From Pyrodictiaceae archaeon (GTDB lineage: Archaea; Thermoproteota; Thermoprotei_A; Sulfolobales; Pyrodictiaceae): DNA of 6,679 bases. The stretch is from contig JALTYD010000015.1 in the NCBI GenBank assembly GCA_027046525.1, positions 1-6,679 on the forward strand. The letters are read 5' to 3'. Under the pieces are notes generated by a model. It made no database searches, was not told the DNA's origin, and saw only the letters and a program-made list of their open reading frames with translations. Made by a program: the position numbers and the translations under genes. Below, in pieces: positions 1 through 6,050 of the stretch (the first letter of the stretch is position 1; every line of letters starts with the position of its first letter).

Positions 1-321
1 CTCGATACTATTGAGATCTACTAAGACCCAATCATGTCCTGGTTGTTTAACAGCTACATATACTTCTCCGCCTGATCTGTTCTTAAATTCTCTAAGTTTT
101 TTTAGCTGAGACGTACGTAGAATAACATTATTGGAACGACTCGTATATTTCACCTCAAAAATAAAGATTCTCCCTCTATAGAAAGCTACTAGATCTGGAT
201 AGTATATGTGTTTAGCTCTAGCGCCGCTTGCAGGCCCTCTAACTACTGCGAATCCTTTACTCCATAATTTTCTGGCCAGTTCTCTCTCTACTCTTATACC
301 TCTATTTTTCCATTTTTTCAA
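1..321 (-). CDS. hjc: Archaeal Holliday junction resolvase Hjc, C-terminus cut by window edge
   Basis: Structure-specific endonuclease of the archaeal Hjc/Hje family that cuts four-way DNA junctions symmetrically during recombination and fork repair. My reading of the minus strand gives 107 codons, open to the edge; the family is usually about 130-145 residues, so roughly the last 30 are missing. The nuclease-fold catalytic set is visible: E12 in VERE, D43 in YYPDLVAF, and E56 and K58 in FEVK. The glycine/serine loop GFAVVRGPASGA (residues 23-34) is the family signature. The start is TTG at 321: an in-frame TAG lies four codons upstream, and AGGGG (328-332) sits 6 nt before it as a Shine-Dalgarno. 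It follows the PINA-type ATPase by 16 nt, so the two are almost certainly co-transcribed and probably act on the same junctions. Hjc versus the paralogue Hje cannot be settled without an alignment. Confidence 0.93.
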   Translation of the reverse strand, partial: MKKWKNRGIRVERELARKLWSKGFAVVRGPASGARAKHIYYPDLVAFYRGRIFIFEVKYTSRSNNVILRTSQLKKLREFKNRSGGEVYVAVKQPGHDWVLVDLNSIE

Positions 322-337
322 AAATTGCCCCTATCTT

Positions 338-1897
338 TTACTTTGTTATATTGATCTTTATTGTTATTCCATATTTTTCTTCTAGTTTCTTTATTCTCCT
401 CATTTTCTTTATAAGTGATCGTGAGGCTTGTTTAGGTATATTCACTATTATCACATTATCTTGTCTTGTTATAACTGCTCCAGGTAGTATTTTCTCGATT
501 GTCCTCATAATTTTATCATCATATACTTGTGGTGTAATCTCTTCTACTGGTACTACTATAGTTTGCTCGCCAAAGGTATATATCTCGTATTTTAGTGCGC
601 CAGTGAGTGCATCTCTTACCTCTACTACTGGACGTGATAGATCAGCTTCTTTGAGTCCTGTAGGCAACTTTACTGTCATTTTTAACTCGTATATACTACT
701 AACATACCCTTTGTCTATAAAGACAACAGTATCTATGATGCTCGGTAACATGCCTAGGTCGACTCTTCTGATGAATCTCTGAATAGCATCTATTGGTGTA
801 GTTGCATGTATTACTCCTATCATCCCTATCCCAGCTAGTCTAAGATCTATATATAGCTTGAAATCTTCATCTGTTCTTAGTTCATCGAATACAGTATAGT
901 CTGGTCTACTGAGTAGTAGTATATCGTGTAGTTCTCCTAGCTCTGCATAGTTTTTAGAATACTGTGTTATTGAGGGTGGGAGACGCATATCGCGTGGAGA
1001 TTCTATTGTTTTTACGATTTTGTTTTTTCTTGCATAGTACTCTGCTAGTGCTTGAGCAAATGTAGTTTTACCCATACCTGGTGCTCCAGCTATTAGTATA
1101 CCTTCTGCTTTCTCATCAAATCGTTTAAGTAGTTTTGTTGGAAGATTATAGTCTTCTAGTCTCAGTTTCTTTAATGGTCTCACAATAGTTACTTCCCATT
1201 TTTCGCTGAGAGGAGGTCTAGTTATGACTATTCTATAACTGCCTAATTGTACTATTGTTGAACCCTCTCTGTCTATTTCTATGAAACCGTCGTCTCTTCT
1301 TTTCGCCTCCTCGACTATTTCTTCAGCGATATTCTCTATCCATTCTCTATCTAGAGGTCTCTCAGATAGATCCACGAGAATCCACTCGCCGGGTCTCCCC
1401 TTCTTAGCCCTAGGGGGTACTCCCTCTTTTAGATGTATACTCATTGTTTCCTCGTCGAATAGAGATTCTATTCTTAGTTTTTCCTTCTCGTGTATCTTAA
1501 CGTATATCTTGCTTATACCTATAGCTTCTGCCATCAGTGCTTGAACTCTATCTGATGTTATTAGTGTTGCACCGACCTCGTAAGCATAGTCTCGTATTAG
1601 TGCGTCGATTGCTCCAGAAGTTGCTCCACGTATATCATATATAGTTGGTCTCTGTCCCACTACCTCTAGATCTATGTATCCCTTCCTAGCTAGCTCTCTA
1701 AGTCTTCTTATTTCACTGAGTCCTGCATATCCTGTAGTCCTTCCCTGATTAGCTTGGTGCTCAAGCTCAGCTAGTACAGCTCTATGTATTGCTATTTTTC
1801 CTCTAATCTTTCCCTCTTCTACCATCTTAGAAACTAATCCTTCTATTATAGCACTTGTATCTGGTACATATACCGATATCTTCTCGTACAAATACAC
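338..1897 (-). CDS. pina: PIN-domain / KH-domain ATPase of the PINA type (Holliday junction migration helicase)
   Basis: A 519-residue fusion. The N-terminal PIN nuclease-like domain (about 8-135) keeps the acidic set D13 (VPDTSA), E44 or E46 (LAELE), D98 (GAIDALI) and D116 (ITSDR). The middle is a VirB11/GspE-like secretion-ATPase fold: Walker A GAPGMGKTT (271-279), Walker B YTVFDE (334-339) and a His box GVIHATTPIDA (361-371). The C-terminus (about 468-517) looks like a KH domain with a basic helix (KKMRRIKKLEEK). From memory, the Sulfolobus homologue PINA is a hexameric ATPase that migrates Holliday junctions and binds Hjc and the helicase Hjm; older annotations call this family PilT-like ATPase. 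The adjoining hjc gene fits that role and argues against a pilus function. The start is GTG at 1897, preceded by GGAAGGT with a short 4-nt spacer; TTG at codon 3 is an alternative with more usual spacing. Whether the PIN domain cleaves nucleic acid cannot be told. Confidence 0.93.
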   Translation of the reverse strand: MYLYEKISVYVPDTSAIIEGLVSKMVEEGKIRGKIAIHRAVLAELEHQANQGRTTGYAGLSEIRRLRELARKGYIDLEVVGQRPTIYDIRGATSGAIDALIRDYAYEVGATLITSDRVQALMAEAIGISKIYVKIHEKEKLRIESLFDEETMSIHLKEGVPPRAKKGRPGEWILVDLSERPLDREWIENIAEEIVEEAKRRDDGFIEIDREGSTIVQLGSYRIVITRPPLSEKWEVTIVRPLKKLRLEDYNLPTKLLKRFDEKAEGILIAGAPGMGKTTFAQALAEYYARKNKIVKTIESPRDMRLPPSITQYSKNYAELGELHDILLLSRPDYTVFDELRTDEDFKLYIDLRLAGIGMIGVIHATTPIDAIQRFIRRVDLGMLPSIIDTVVFIDKGYVSSIYELKMTVKLPTGLKEADLSRPVVEVRDALTGALKYEIYTFGEQTIVVPVEEITPQVYDDKIMRTIEKILPGAVITRQDNVIIVNIPKQASRSLIKKMRRIKKLEEKYGITIKINITK

Positions 1898-1949
1898 TTC
1901 TACCTTCCCGTTATAGTTTATCCTATCTAGGAGCTATTCTCTTGACCTG

Positions 1950-1960
1950 TTAATATACAT
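1950..1960 (-). promoter_or_regulatory. Possible TATA box for the PINA-hjc operon
   Basis: On the minus strand ATGTATATTAA follows a purine-rich AGGAGGGGG stretch that could serve as a BRE. Transcription would start about 25 nt downstream, near 1929, giving a leader of about 30 nt ahead of the GTG. The match to the archaeal box A consensus is moderate, and a second AT-rich element (AAACTATAA, about 1909-1917) lies too close to the start to serve a leadered mRNA. Confidence 0.3.
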
Positions 1961-2069
1961 CCCCCTCCTATTTAGCATACTATTCCAGCGAGAGTAATTG
2001 TAGTAGCGAATACTTACACTAAACCCAGCCAGTTAACAAAACAATACTCTAAACTATGGGCCGAAAGAC

Positions 2070-2360
2070 ATGGTTAGAGCAAAAATTGATGTAAGACGAC
2101 TAGCATCTATACTAATACTGCATGGATACAGCTATATTACAGTATATCAACTAGCATCACTACTAGGTATCTCTACTAGAGCTGCAGGACGTCTACTAGC
2201 TGCTATGGGGAGAGAAGGTCTTGCAGAAAGAAGGAGTAAAAGAACATATAAACTACTCTTCAATGCTTTCACGTTGGTGAAAGCAACTTGCCAAAACCAA
2301 CAAAACTCATACTCGTTACAGCAGAACATCATCCACAGCACAAACTATGGGTTAAACTAG
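2070..2360 (+). CDS. Small basic winged-helix DNA-binding protein
   Basis: A 96-codon frame. Residues 1-64 form a compact helix-turn-helix with wing: a first helix (DVRRLASILILHG), a bihelical DNA-reading unit from YQLASLLGIS through TRAAGRLLAAMGREG (about 26-51), then a basic wing AERRSKRTYKLL. It is strongly basic and has no effector domain, so it may be a transcription factor or a chromatin- or replication-associated DNA binder. The last 30 residues are rich in Asn and Gln, do not look like part of the fold, and run through the hairpin and start of the next gene; I suspect the functional protein ends near residue 65 and the tail has a translational-coupling role, or is a relic of a lost stop codon. 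The ATG at 2070 starts right at the first helix, and no strong Shine-Dalgarno precedes it. It is divergent from the PINA operon, whose promoter region it could regulate; that is inference. Confidence 0.75.
   Translation: MVRAKIDVRRLASILILHGYSYITVYQLASLLGISTRAAGRLLAAMGREGLAERRSKRTYKLLFNAFTLVKATCQNQQNSYSLQQNIIHSTNYGLN
2265..2284 (+). promoter_or_regulatory. Perfect 8-bp hairpin over the Shine-Dalgarno of the next gene
   Basis: GCTTTCAC (2265-2272), a GTTG loop, then GTGAAAGC (2277-2284): a perfect 8-bp stem with four G-C pairs and a 4-nt loop. The Shine-Dalgarno GGTGA (2276-2280) of the gene starting with TTG at 2288 lies almost entirely in the 3' arm, so the folded RNA would hide it. The hairpin sits inside the upstream reading frame, so a ribosome translating that gene would melt it. 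As DNA it is a 20-bp interrupted palindrome and could instead be an operator. The structure is seen directly; its function is inferred. Confidence 0.55.
2276..2280 (+). promoter_or_regulatory. Shine-Dalgarno deciding the TTG start at 2288
   Basis: GGTGA matches the archaeal anti-Shine-Dalgarno and lies 7 nt upstream of TTG 2288. An in-frame stop at 2249-2251, with no other start codon between it and 2288, fixes the start. It is the strongest ribosome-binding site on the plus strand of this window. Confidence 0.7.
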
Positions 2361-2605
2361 TAGAAGAAGTATCTAGAGAGAAAAATCTCGATAAAGAAAT
2401 CAGAAAAGAGGACTACATACTAATTACCGAGCATGGAGATACAGACGACTTAGGAATGCCATGGCTACCGCAGCTGTTTGTAGAACTCGAAAATGGCAAT
2501 ATAAAACTACTCTTATCTAGGTTACCACTAAATGATAACCTACAGCCAGATATAAATGAAGCAAAAAAGACTATATTAACAAAGCTTGAAACTTATCATA
2601 AATAA
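2288..2605 (+). CDS. Thioredoxin-fold-like small protein without CxxC
   Basis: 105 residues, not recognised as a named family. The predicted order fits a thioredoxin core: strand KLILVTAE (6-13), helix about 19-35 (KLWVKLVEEVSREK), strand YILITE (43-48), then MPWLPQLFVELENG (57-70), which resembles the cis-proline strand of thioredoxins (P61 before a hydrophobic strand ending in NG), strand IKLLLSR (72-78) and a C-terminal helix (90-102). Where a thioredoxin has CxxC, this protein has EHHPQH (13-18) and no cysteine anywhere, so classical dithiol chemistry is excluded; a structural, peptide-binding or His-metal role is possible. It begins with TTG inside the 3' end of the winged-helix gene, with a hairpin-masked Shine-Dalgarno, so its translation is probably coupled to that gene. 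The gene call is firm, the fold assignment moderate, and the function unknown. Confidence 0.75.
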   Translation: MPKPTKLILVTAEHHPQHKLWVKLVEEVSREKNLDKEIRKEDYILITEHGDTDDLGMPWLPQLFVELENGNIKLLLSRLPLNDNLQPDINEAKKTILTKLETYHK

Positions 2606-2610
2606 ATATA
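2604..2610 (+). promoter_or_regulatory. Possible TATA box for the 2647 gene
   Basis: AATAAATATACAC spans the stop codon of the preceding gene. It lies about 40 nt before the ATG at 2647, so a transcript starting near 2633 would have a leader of about 14 nt holding the weak Shine-Dalgarno AAGGGT (2633-2638). The gene may therefore have its own promoter as well as read-through from upstream. Confidence 0.3.
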
Positions 2611-2646
2611 CACAGTATTTGAAGATAACAACAAGGGTAACATACT

Positions 2647-3066
2647 ATGGCTCACAAGGTACATATAGCAAGGTCGGATAACGGCAATCTTACTGAGTCT
2701 AGAATAGTCGAAGGTGATATTGCACAAATTGCCAAAGAAATTGTAAACAAGGCAGTTGAAGAATGGAAACCTCTTGAAAGCGATCTAACTGCTCTGAAAA
2801 CAGAATATGAACTACGGTACAAACTACCTATAAAACCCGAAATACTAGATACTATAGAAAGTCTAAACTTACAATGGGCTAGAGAAGGCAAAGAACTTAT
2901 CATATCACTTCCGATAATAGTAATAAGCTTTGATAATAAATGGGAAGGCGATAGCTATATAGATAATAAAATGTATACTGTCACGTATTATATTGATGAT
3001 GAGTCGAAAAAACAAATAGAGGAATATATAACTAGTGCAACAAAAGCACCAAAAGAACTCAAATAA
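2647..3066 (+). CDS. Unrecognised small acidic protein
   Basis: 139 residues with no family that I recognise. It has no signal peptide, membrane segment or cysteine. Residues about 23-56 look helical (IAQIAKEIVNKAVEEWKPLE and beyond), a helical linker follows, and 83-116 looks like a beta hairpin or sheet: ELIISLPIIVISFDNKWEGD, then MYTVTYYIDD. A charged helix (KKQIEEYITS) and a basic tail KAPKELK close it. This is the layout of a small soluble alpha/beta protein, perhaps a subunit or adaptor. The ATG at 2647 has GGGT 8 nt upstream. It is 41 nt downstream of the thioredoxin-like gene, on the same strand, and ends 27 nt from the convergent stop of polB. Codon use resembles its neighbours, so I see no sign of recent transfer. 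Confidence 0.7.
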   Translation: MAHKVHIARSDNGNLTESRIVEGDIAQIAKEIVNKAVEEWKPLESDLTALKTEYELRYKLPIKPEILDTIESLNLQWAREGKELIISLPIIVISFDNKWEGDSYIDNKMYTVTYYIDDESKKQIEEYITSATKAPKELK

Positions 3067-3093
3067 GAGATAAAACCTATAGGCGTATACTGT
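3067..3093. terminator. Convergent 3' junction with candidate termination sequences
   Basis: Only 27 nt separate the stop codons of the plus-strand trio and of polB. Read on the minus strand, polB is followed by TTTTATCTCTTATTT (about 3061-3075), a T-rich stretch suited to archaeal intrinsic termination. The plus strand continues into a pyrimidine run containing TTTTCC (about 3097-3121), inside the antisense of polB. A short palindrome CCTATAGG lies at 3076-3083. The transcripts probably overlap at their 3' ends. Confidence 0.35.
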
Positions 3094-5820
3094 CTACCTC
3101 ATTCTCCTTTTCCTCCCCCAGAAATACTCAAGCCGAGAAGACCCAACTATATCGTCCCACGAGAGATTGATTGCAAGAAGTAACTGCTCGAAGGTATTCT
3201 TAACCATCTCTATATATTTATCAACATCTATCTCAACAAGCTTGGCTAGCTGAATAGCTTTTACACCATCTCTACCTTTTACTTTAACAAATACTATAAC
3301 ATCACCGGGCATAACCTGTATACCAGCTGTAACTAATTGTTTTGCAACTTTGACATGCTGTGGTGTATTCTTTGTGTATTCACTTATCGGCTTATTCAAA
3401 GCAACATGGATAGCTAGATCATCAAGATTATACTCAACATCCTTAACTTTCCTATAAACTTCTCTAACACGTTCAAGTACCATAGTTCGTGCCTTAATAA
3501 AGTCTTCAACACTTTTAACACTAGCTAGTATGCTAAGAATATCGTTAAACTCTCTCTTAAGAAACTCTGGTGCATTCCTCTTCTTTGCAACAAGACCTTT
3601 TACATCAACATAATCTCCAACTACACCTACATAATTCTTCTTGAGACCACTAAATGTGACAAACCTATATATCTTGTCAATCTCTAAATCAAGGCCTATT
3701 TCATTCTCTACAAACTTCTTGAGTTCTTCTAACTTAACATTACTAGGCTTCCATATGAAGAGTGAATCAGTATCTCCATACAATACTTTTAGTCCAAGCT
3801 CGCTAGTCTTATCGAGTGTTTGCCTAATAGTATATCTACCAATAGCTGTTACACTCTCAGCCATAGGAGGTGCATAGAAGGGAAACGTAGAAGCACCAAA
3901 AACACCATAACTAGCATTAATAAATACTTTCATAGCAGATTGAACAGTATCATACCATTCTCTCGACACACTATCAATACTACTATCCTTGGCCTTCCTC
4001 TTATACATTCTAACTCTATAATCTCTCAGCAATCCAACAATCTGTGCTATTAAACCCTTAATACTCATACAAACTCTATGACCAACATCTGGAACCTCTG
4101 CTAACTTATCTCCAGGACATTTCTCTGGATTAACAGTCTCATAGCTAAGATTCCACTTCTTTATAATACTAGGATATAGACTTGCAAAATCTAGTACAAG
4201 TACATCGAAGTATACACCACTGGGAGGATCAAGGACAATAGCACCTTGATACTTTTTACCCTTAATAAGAGCCTCCGATCTAGTCCTGCCTTTGATACGG
4301 ATAATCTCATCACGATCAGGTATAAGATAGCCTCTCCTCCTATGCTCCCAGTACAAAAGATTCTTTATCCACGACGAAACCTGGCTCCTAGTCACATCCT
4401 CTATTGGAAGCTTAGATATACGCATCAAGAGTACAATAAGCTTCCAAACAAGATCCTTCTTAAAACTAATAAGCTTTAGAGTAAGCTCAGCATCTCTGAG
4501 GTTATAGCGTATGAGTTCTTCGAGAGAAATATCACTAATACTTCCCTCCACAGACACTTTTCTCTCACTAAGTAAAGCCTCAGCAATAGCATCGAGAGTA
4601 AACTCCTTGTAAGCATTACCGAAAGCATATGTCTGTATAGCTTTTATAGAGAAAAACTGGTAGAGATCGATATGTACGCCGTACTTCAAACTAATATAGC
4701 CTTCTCCTCCTCTCCCCACGATTCTAAACGGTATAATATCTCTCGGAATACCGAGTTTCAACGCACGGTTATATAAATAGAGAAAATCGAAGTTATCACC
4801 ATTGAAAGTAACAACAACCGGATAGCTCGATATAAGCCTGAAAACTTCTAATATAAGAGTTTCCTCATCCTCAAAAAACTCAACCACAAGATCTCTACCA
4901 ATCTTTTCTACTATTTCCTCACTTATGGGAAGACCAGGTCTTACAAGGATATATACTGCTCTAAATCCATCATCACCAGCAAAAGCTACACTAATAACAG
5001 GATAACTAGCACTACTAGCATCAGGTACACGGCCCTTGAAAGGAGTATAAACCTCGATGTCAACTGCTAACCTCTTAGGTCTCGGAGGCTCTTCCTCGAA
5101 TAATGGAAACCACTCAATTGCCATCTTTATAGTATCAGGATCTTCTCCAGAGAAAATACTAGCTATCTTCTCAGCATCAACACCCCTGGGCGGGCTCCAT
5201 TCTGCAACTAATCCTTCCTCAGAAACTTTATACAACATACCAGGTACAAGGCCGTGATCGTGGATAAAATTATGATGAAACTTTATATTAGCCTCCCAAA
5301 CACGTGGAAACTTCCCCCTTAATCTAGGTACAGAATCAGGAGTCTTAACAACTATCTTAGAAACACGGATACTCCTCCACCTAAGGAGATCAAATTTCTC
5401 AACAACATCAACACGTACAAAACTGGAATCACTAGTAACACCACTAATCTCTCTAACTTTATCAGGTTCAAGATCAGTCAAAAAGTAAGGAAGATAACCC
5501 GACTTATCAATATAGAGTAGAATCTCACCACTAACCGGTTCAAAAATCTTTGCAACAATACAACCCCTACTACCATCATAATAAGTCTGCAATAAATAAC
5601 CTCTATCACCAACACTGGCTAATCTAGGTTCAGAACGAAAAACCATCTTAGATACAATCCAGTTATCACTAGAACTCCTATAGTATACTCTACTATCAAT
5701 TATACTCTCTTTTTTCTCTCCAATAGACTCGCTATAGAAATCTTCTCCACCATCATTATCCACACTATTATTCGCTAGAAAATCAAGAATACTACGCTGT
5801 CCAGCTTTTCTAACCCGCAC
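3094..5820 (-). CDS. polB: Replicative family B DNA polymerase (PolB1-type)
   Basis: A 908-residue DNA-dependent DNA polymerase with 3'-5' proofreading. Exonuclease motifs: Exo I DIEVYTP (D254, E256), Exo II FNGDNFDF (339-346), Exo III YNLRDAE (439-445, D443). Polymerase motifs: A DFASLYPSII (544-553), B KVFINASYG (631-639), C YGDTDS (681-686, D683 and D685), plus the KKNYVG and KGLVAKKRN elements (728-749) that contact primer-template. All catalytic residues are present, so it should be active. Residues about 60-235 match the archaeal N-terminal domain. Remembered Sulfolobus PolB1 aligns throughout (for example VDIEVYTPFKGRVPD), pointing to PolB1 rather than PolB2 or PolB3. Residues 8-15 (QRSILDFL) look like a PCNA-interacting peptide ahead of a disordered acidic linker, and the C-terminal SSRLEYFW (894-901) is a degenerate version. 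The start is GTG at 5820; an in-frame stop lies six codons upstream. No Shine-Dalgarno is visible and a TATA box sits about 23 nt upstream, so the mRNA is probably leaderless. Confidence 0.97.
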   Translation of the reverse strand: MRVRKAGQRSILDFLANNSVDNDGGEDFYSESIGEKKESIIDSRVYYRSSSDNWIVSKMVFRSEPRLASVGDRGYLLQTYYDGSRGCIVAKIFEPVSGEILLYIDKSGYLPYFLTDLEPDKVREISGVTSDSSFVRVDVVEKFDLLRWRSIRVSKIVVKTPDSVPRLRGKFPRVWEANIKFHHNFIHDHGLVPGMLYKVSEEGLVAEWSPPRGVDAEKIASIFSGEDPDTIKMAIEWFPLFEEEPPRPKRLAVDIEVYTPFKGRVPDASSASYPVISVAFAGDDGFRAVYILVRPGLPISEEIVEKIGRDLVVEFFEDEETLILEVFRLISSYPVVVTFNGDNFDFLYLYNRALKLGIPRDIIPFRIVGRGGEGYISLKYGVHIDLYQFFSIKAIQTYAFGNAYKEFTLDAIAEALLSERKVSVEGSISDISLEELIRYNLRDAELTLKLISFKKDLVWKLIVLLMRISKLPIEDVTRSQVSSWIKNLLYWEHRRRGYLIPDRDEIIRIKGRTRSEALIKGKKYQGAIVLDPPSGVYFDVLVLDFASLYPSIIKKWNLSYETVNPEKCPGDKLAEVPDVGHRVCMSIKGLIAQIVGLLRDYRVRMYKRKAKDSSIDSVSREWYDTVQSAMKVFINASYGVFGASTFPFYAPPMAESVTAIGRYTIRQTLDKTSELGLKVLYGDTDSLFIWKPSNVKLEELKKFVENEIGLDLEIDKIYRFVTFSGLKKNYVGVVGDYVDVKGLVAKKRNAPEFLKREFNDILSILASVKSVEDFIKARTMVLERVREVYRKVKDVEYNLDDLAIHVALNKPISEYTKNTPQHVKVAKQLVTAGIQVMPGDVIVFVKVKGRDGVKAIQLAKLVEIDVDKYIEMVKNTFEQLLLAINLSWDDIVGSSRLEYFWGRKRRMR

Positions 5821-5837
5821 TACTACTAGACCCCAAA

Positions 5838-5848
5838 CCTATATTATC
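5838..5848 (-). promoter_or_regulatory. TATA box of polB (probable leaderless promoter)
   Basis: GATAATATAGG on the minus strand is centred about 23 nt before the GTG at 5820. With archaeal box A to start-site spacing of about 22-27 nt, transcription would begin at or next to the GTG, and no purine-rich ribosome-binding site lies between. Both points favour a leaderless mRNA. Confidence 0.5.
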
Positions 5849-5942
5849 AAGTAACACCATAAAGACCCTAAACACACATAACCACAATAATACCTCCATA
5901 ATCTAAATACTAACTAAGATCAAAGAAAACTAGATAGACTAA

Positions 5943-5953
5943 AAAGATATAAG
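5943..5953 (+). promoter_or_regulatory. TATA box of tRNA-Arg
   Basis: AAAGATATAAG is centred about 25 nt upstream of the first tRNA base, the usual archaeal box A distance. A second TATA-like element (CATATAAAG, 5955-5963) lies too close to be the main one unless the transcript starts inside the gene. Confidence 0.5.
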
Positions 5954-5972
5954 ACATATAAAGAATCTAACA

Positions 5973-6050
5973 GGGCCCGTGGCTTAGCCAGGATAGGGCG
6001 CCGGCCTGCGGAGCCGGAGGTCCCGGGTTCAAATCCCGGCGGGCCCGCCA
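5973..6050 (+). tRNA. tRNA-Arg (anticodon GCG), CCA encoded
   Basis: A 78-nt intronless cloverleaf. Acceptor stem GGGCCCG pairs fully with CGGGCCC near the 3' end, followed by discriminator G and an encoded CCA (6048-6050). The D arm is GCTT/GGGC with two G-T pairs. The anticodon stem CCGGC/GCCGG encloses loop CTGCGGA, with anticodon GCG at 6008-6010, which reads CGC and CGT. Variable loop AGGTC; T arm CCGGG-TTCAAAT-CCCGG. The stems are nearly all G-C, as expected in a hyperthermophile and in contrast to the AT-rich surroundings. It diverges from polB with about 150 nt between them. I saw no partial copy of its 3' end elsewhere in the window, so there is no evidence of an integrated element here. 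Confidence 0.98.

Noticed and set aside
351..782. 143-codon plus-strand frame opposite the PINA-type gene.
   Set aside because: Shadow of a well-supported gene on the other strand. The hydrophobic Ser/Ile/Leu-rich translation reflects the antisense of AGA/ATA-rich codons.
1281..1544. 87-codon plus-strand frame opposite the PINA-type gene.
   Set aside because: Antisense shadow with serine-rich low-quality translation and no SD or domain.
2147..2903. Minus-strand frames of 64 and 83 codons opposite the small-gene trio.
   Set aside because: They lie wholly opposite better-supported genes and lack start signals.
3641..5257. Four plus-strand frames (3641, 3820, 4246 and 5057) opposite polB.
   Set aside because: They overlap conserved polymerase motifs on the true coding strand and show no protein-like pattern.
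5973..6050. tRNA-Arg as an attachment site of an integrated element.
   Set aside because: I saw no second copy of the tRNA 3' half and no integrase fragment within the window. It remains possible beyond the edges.
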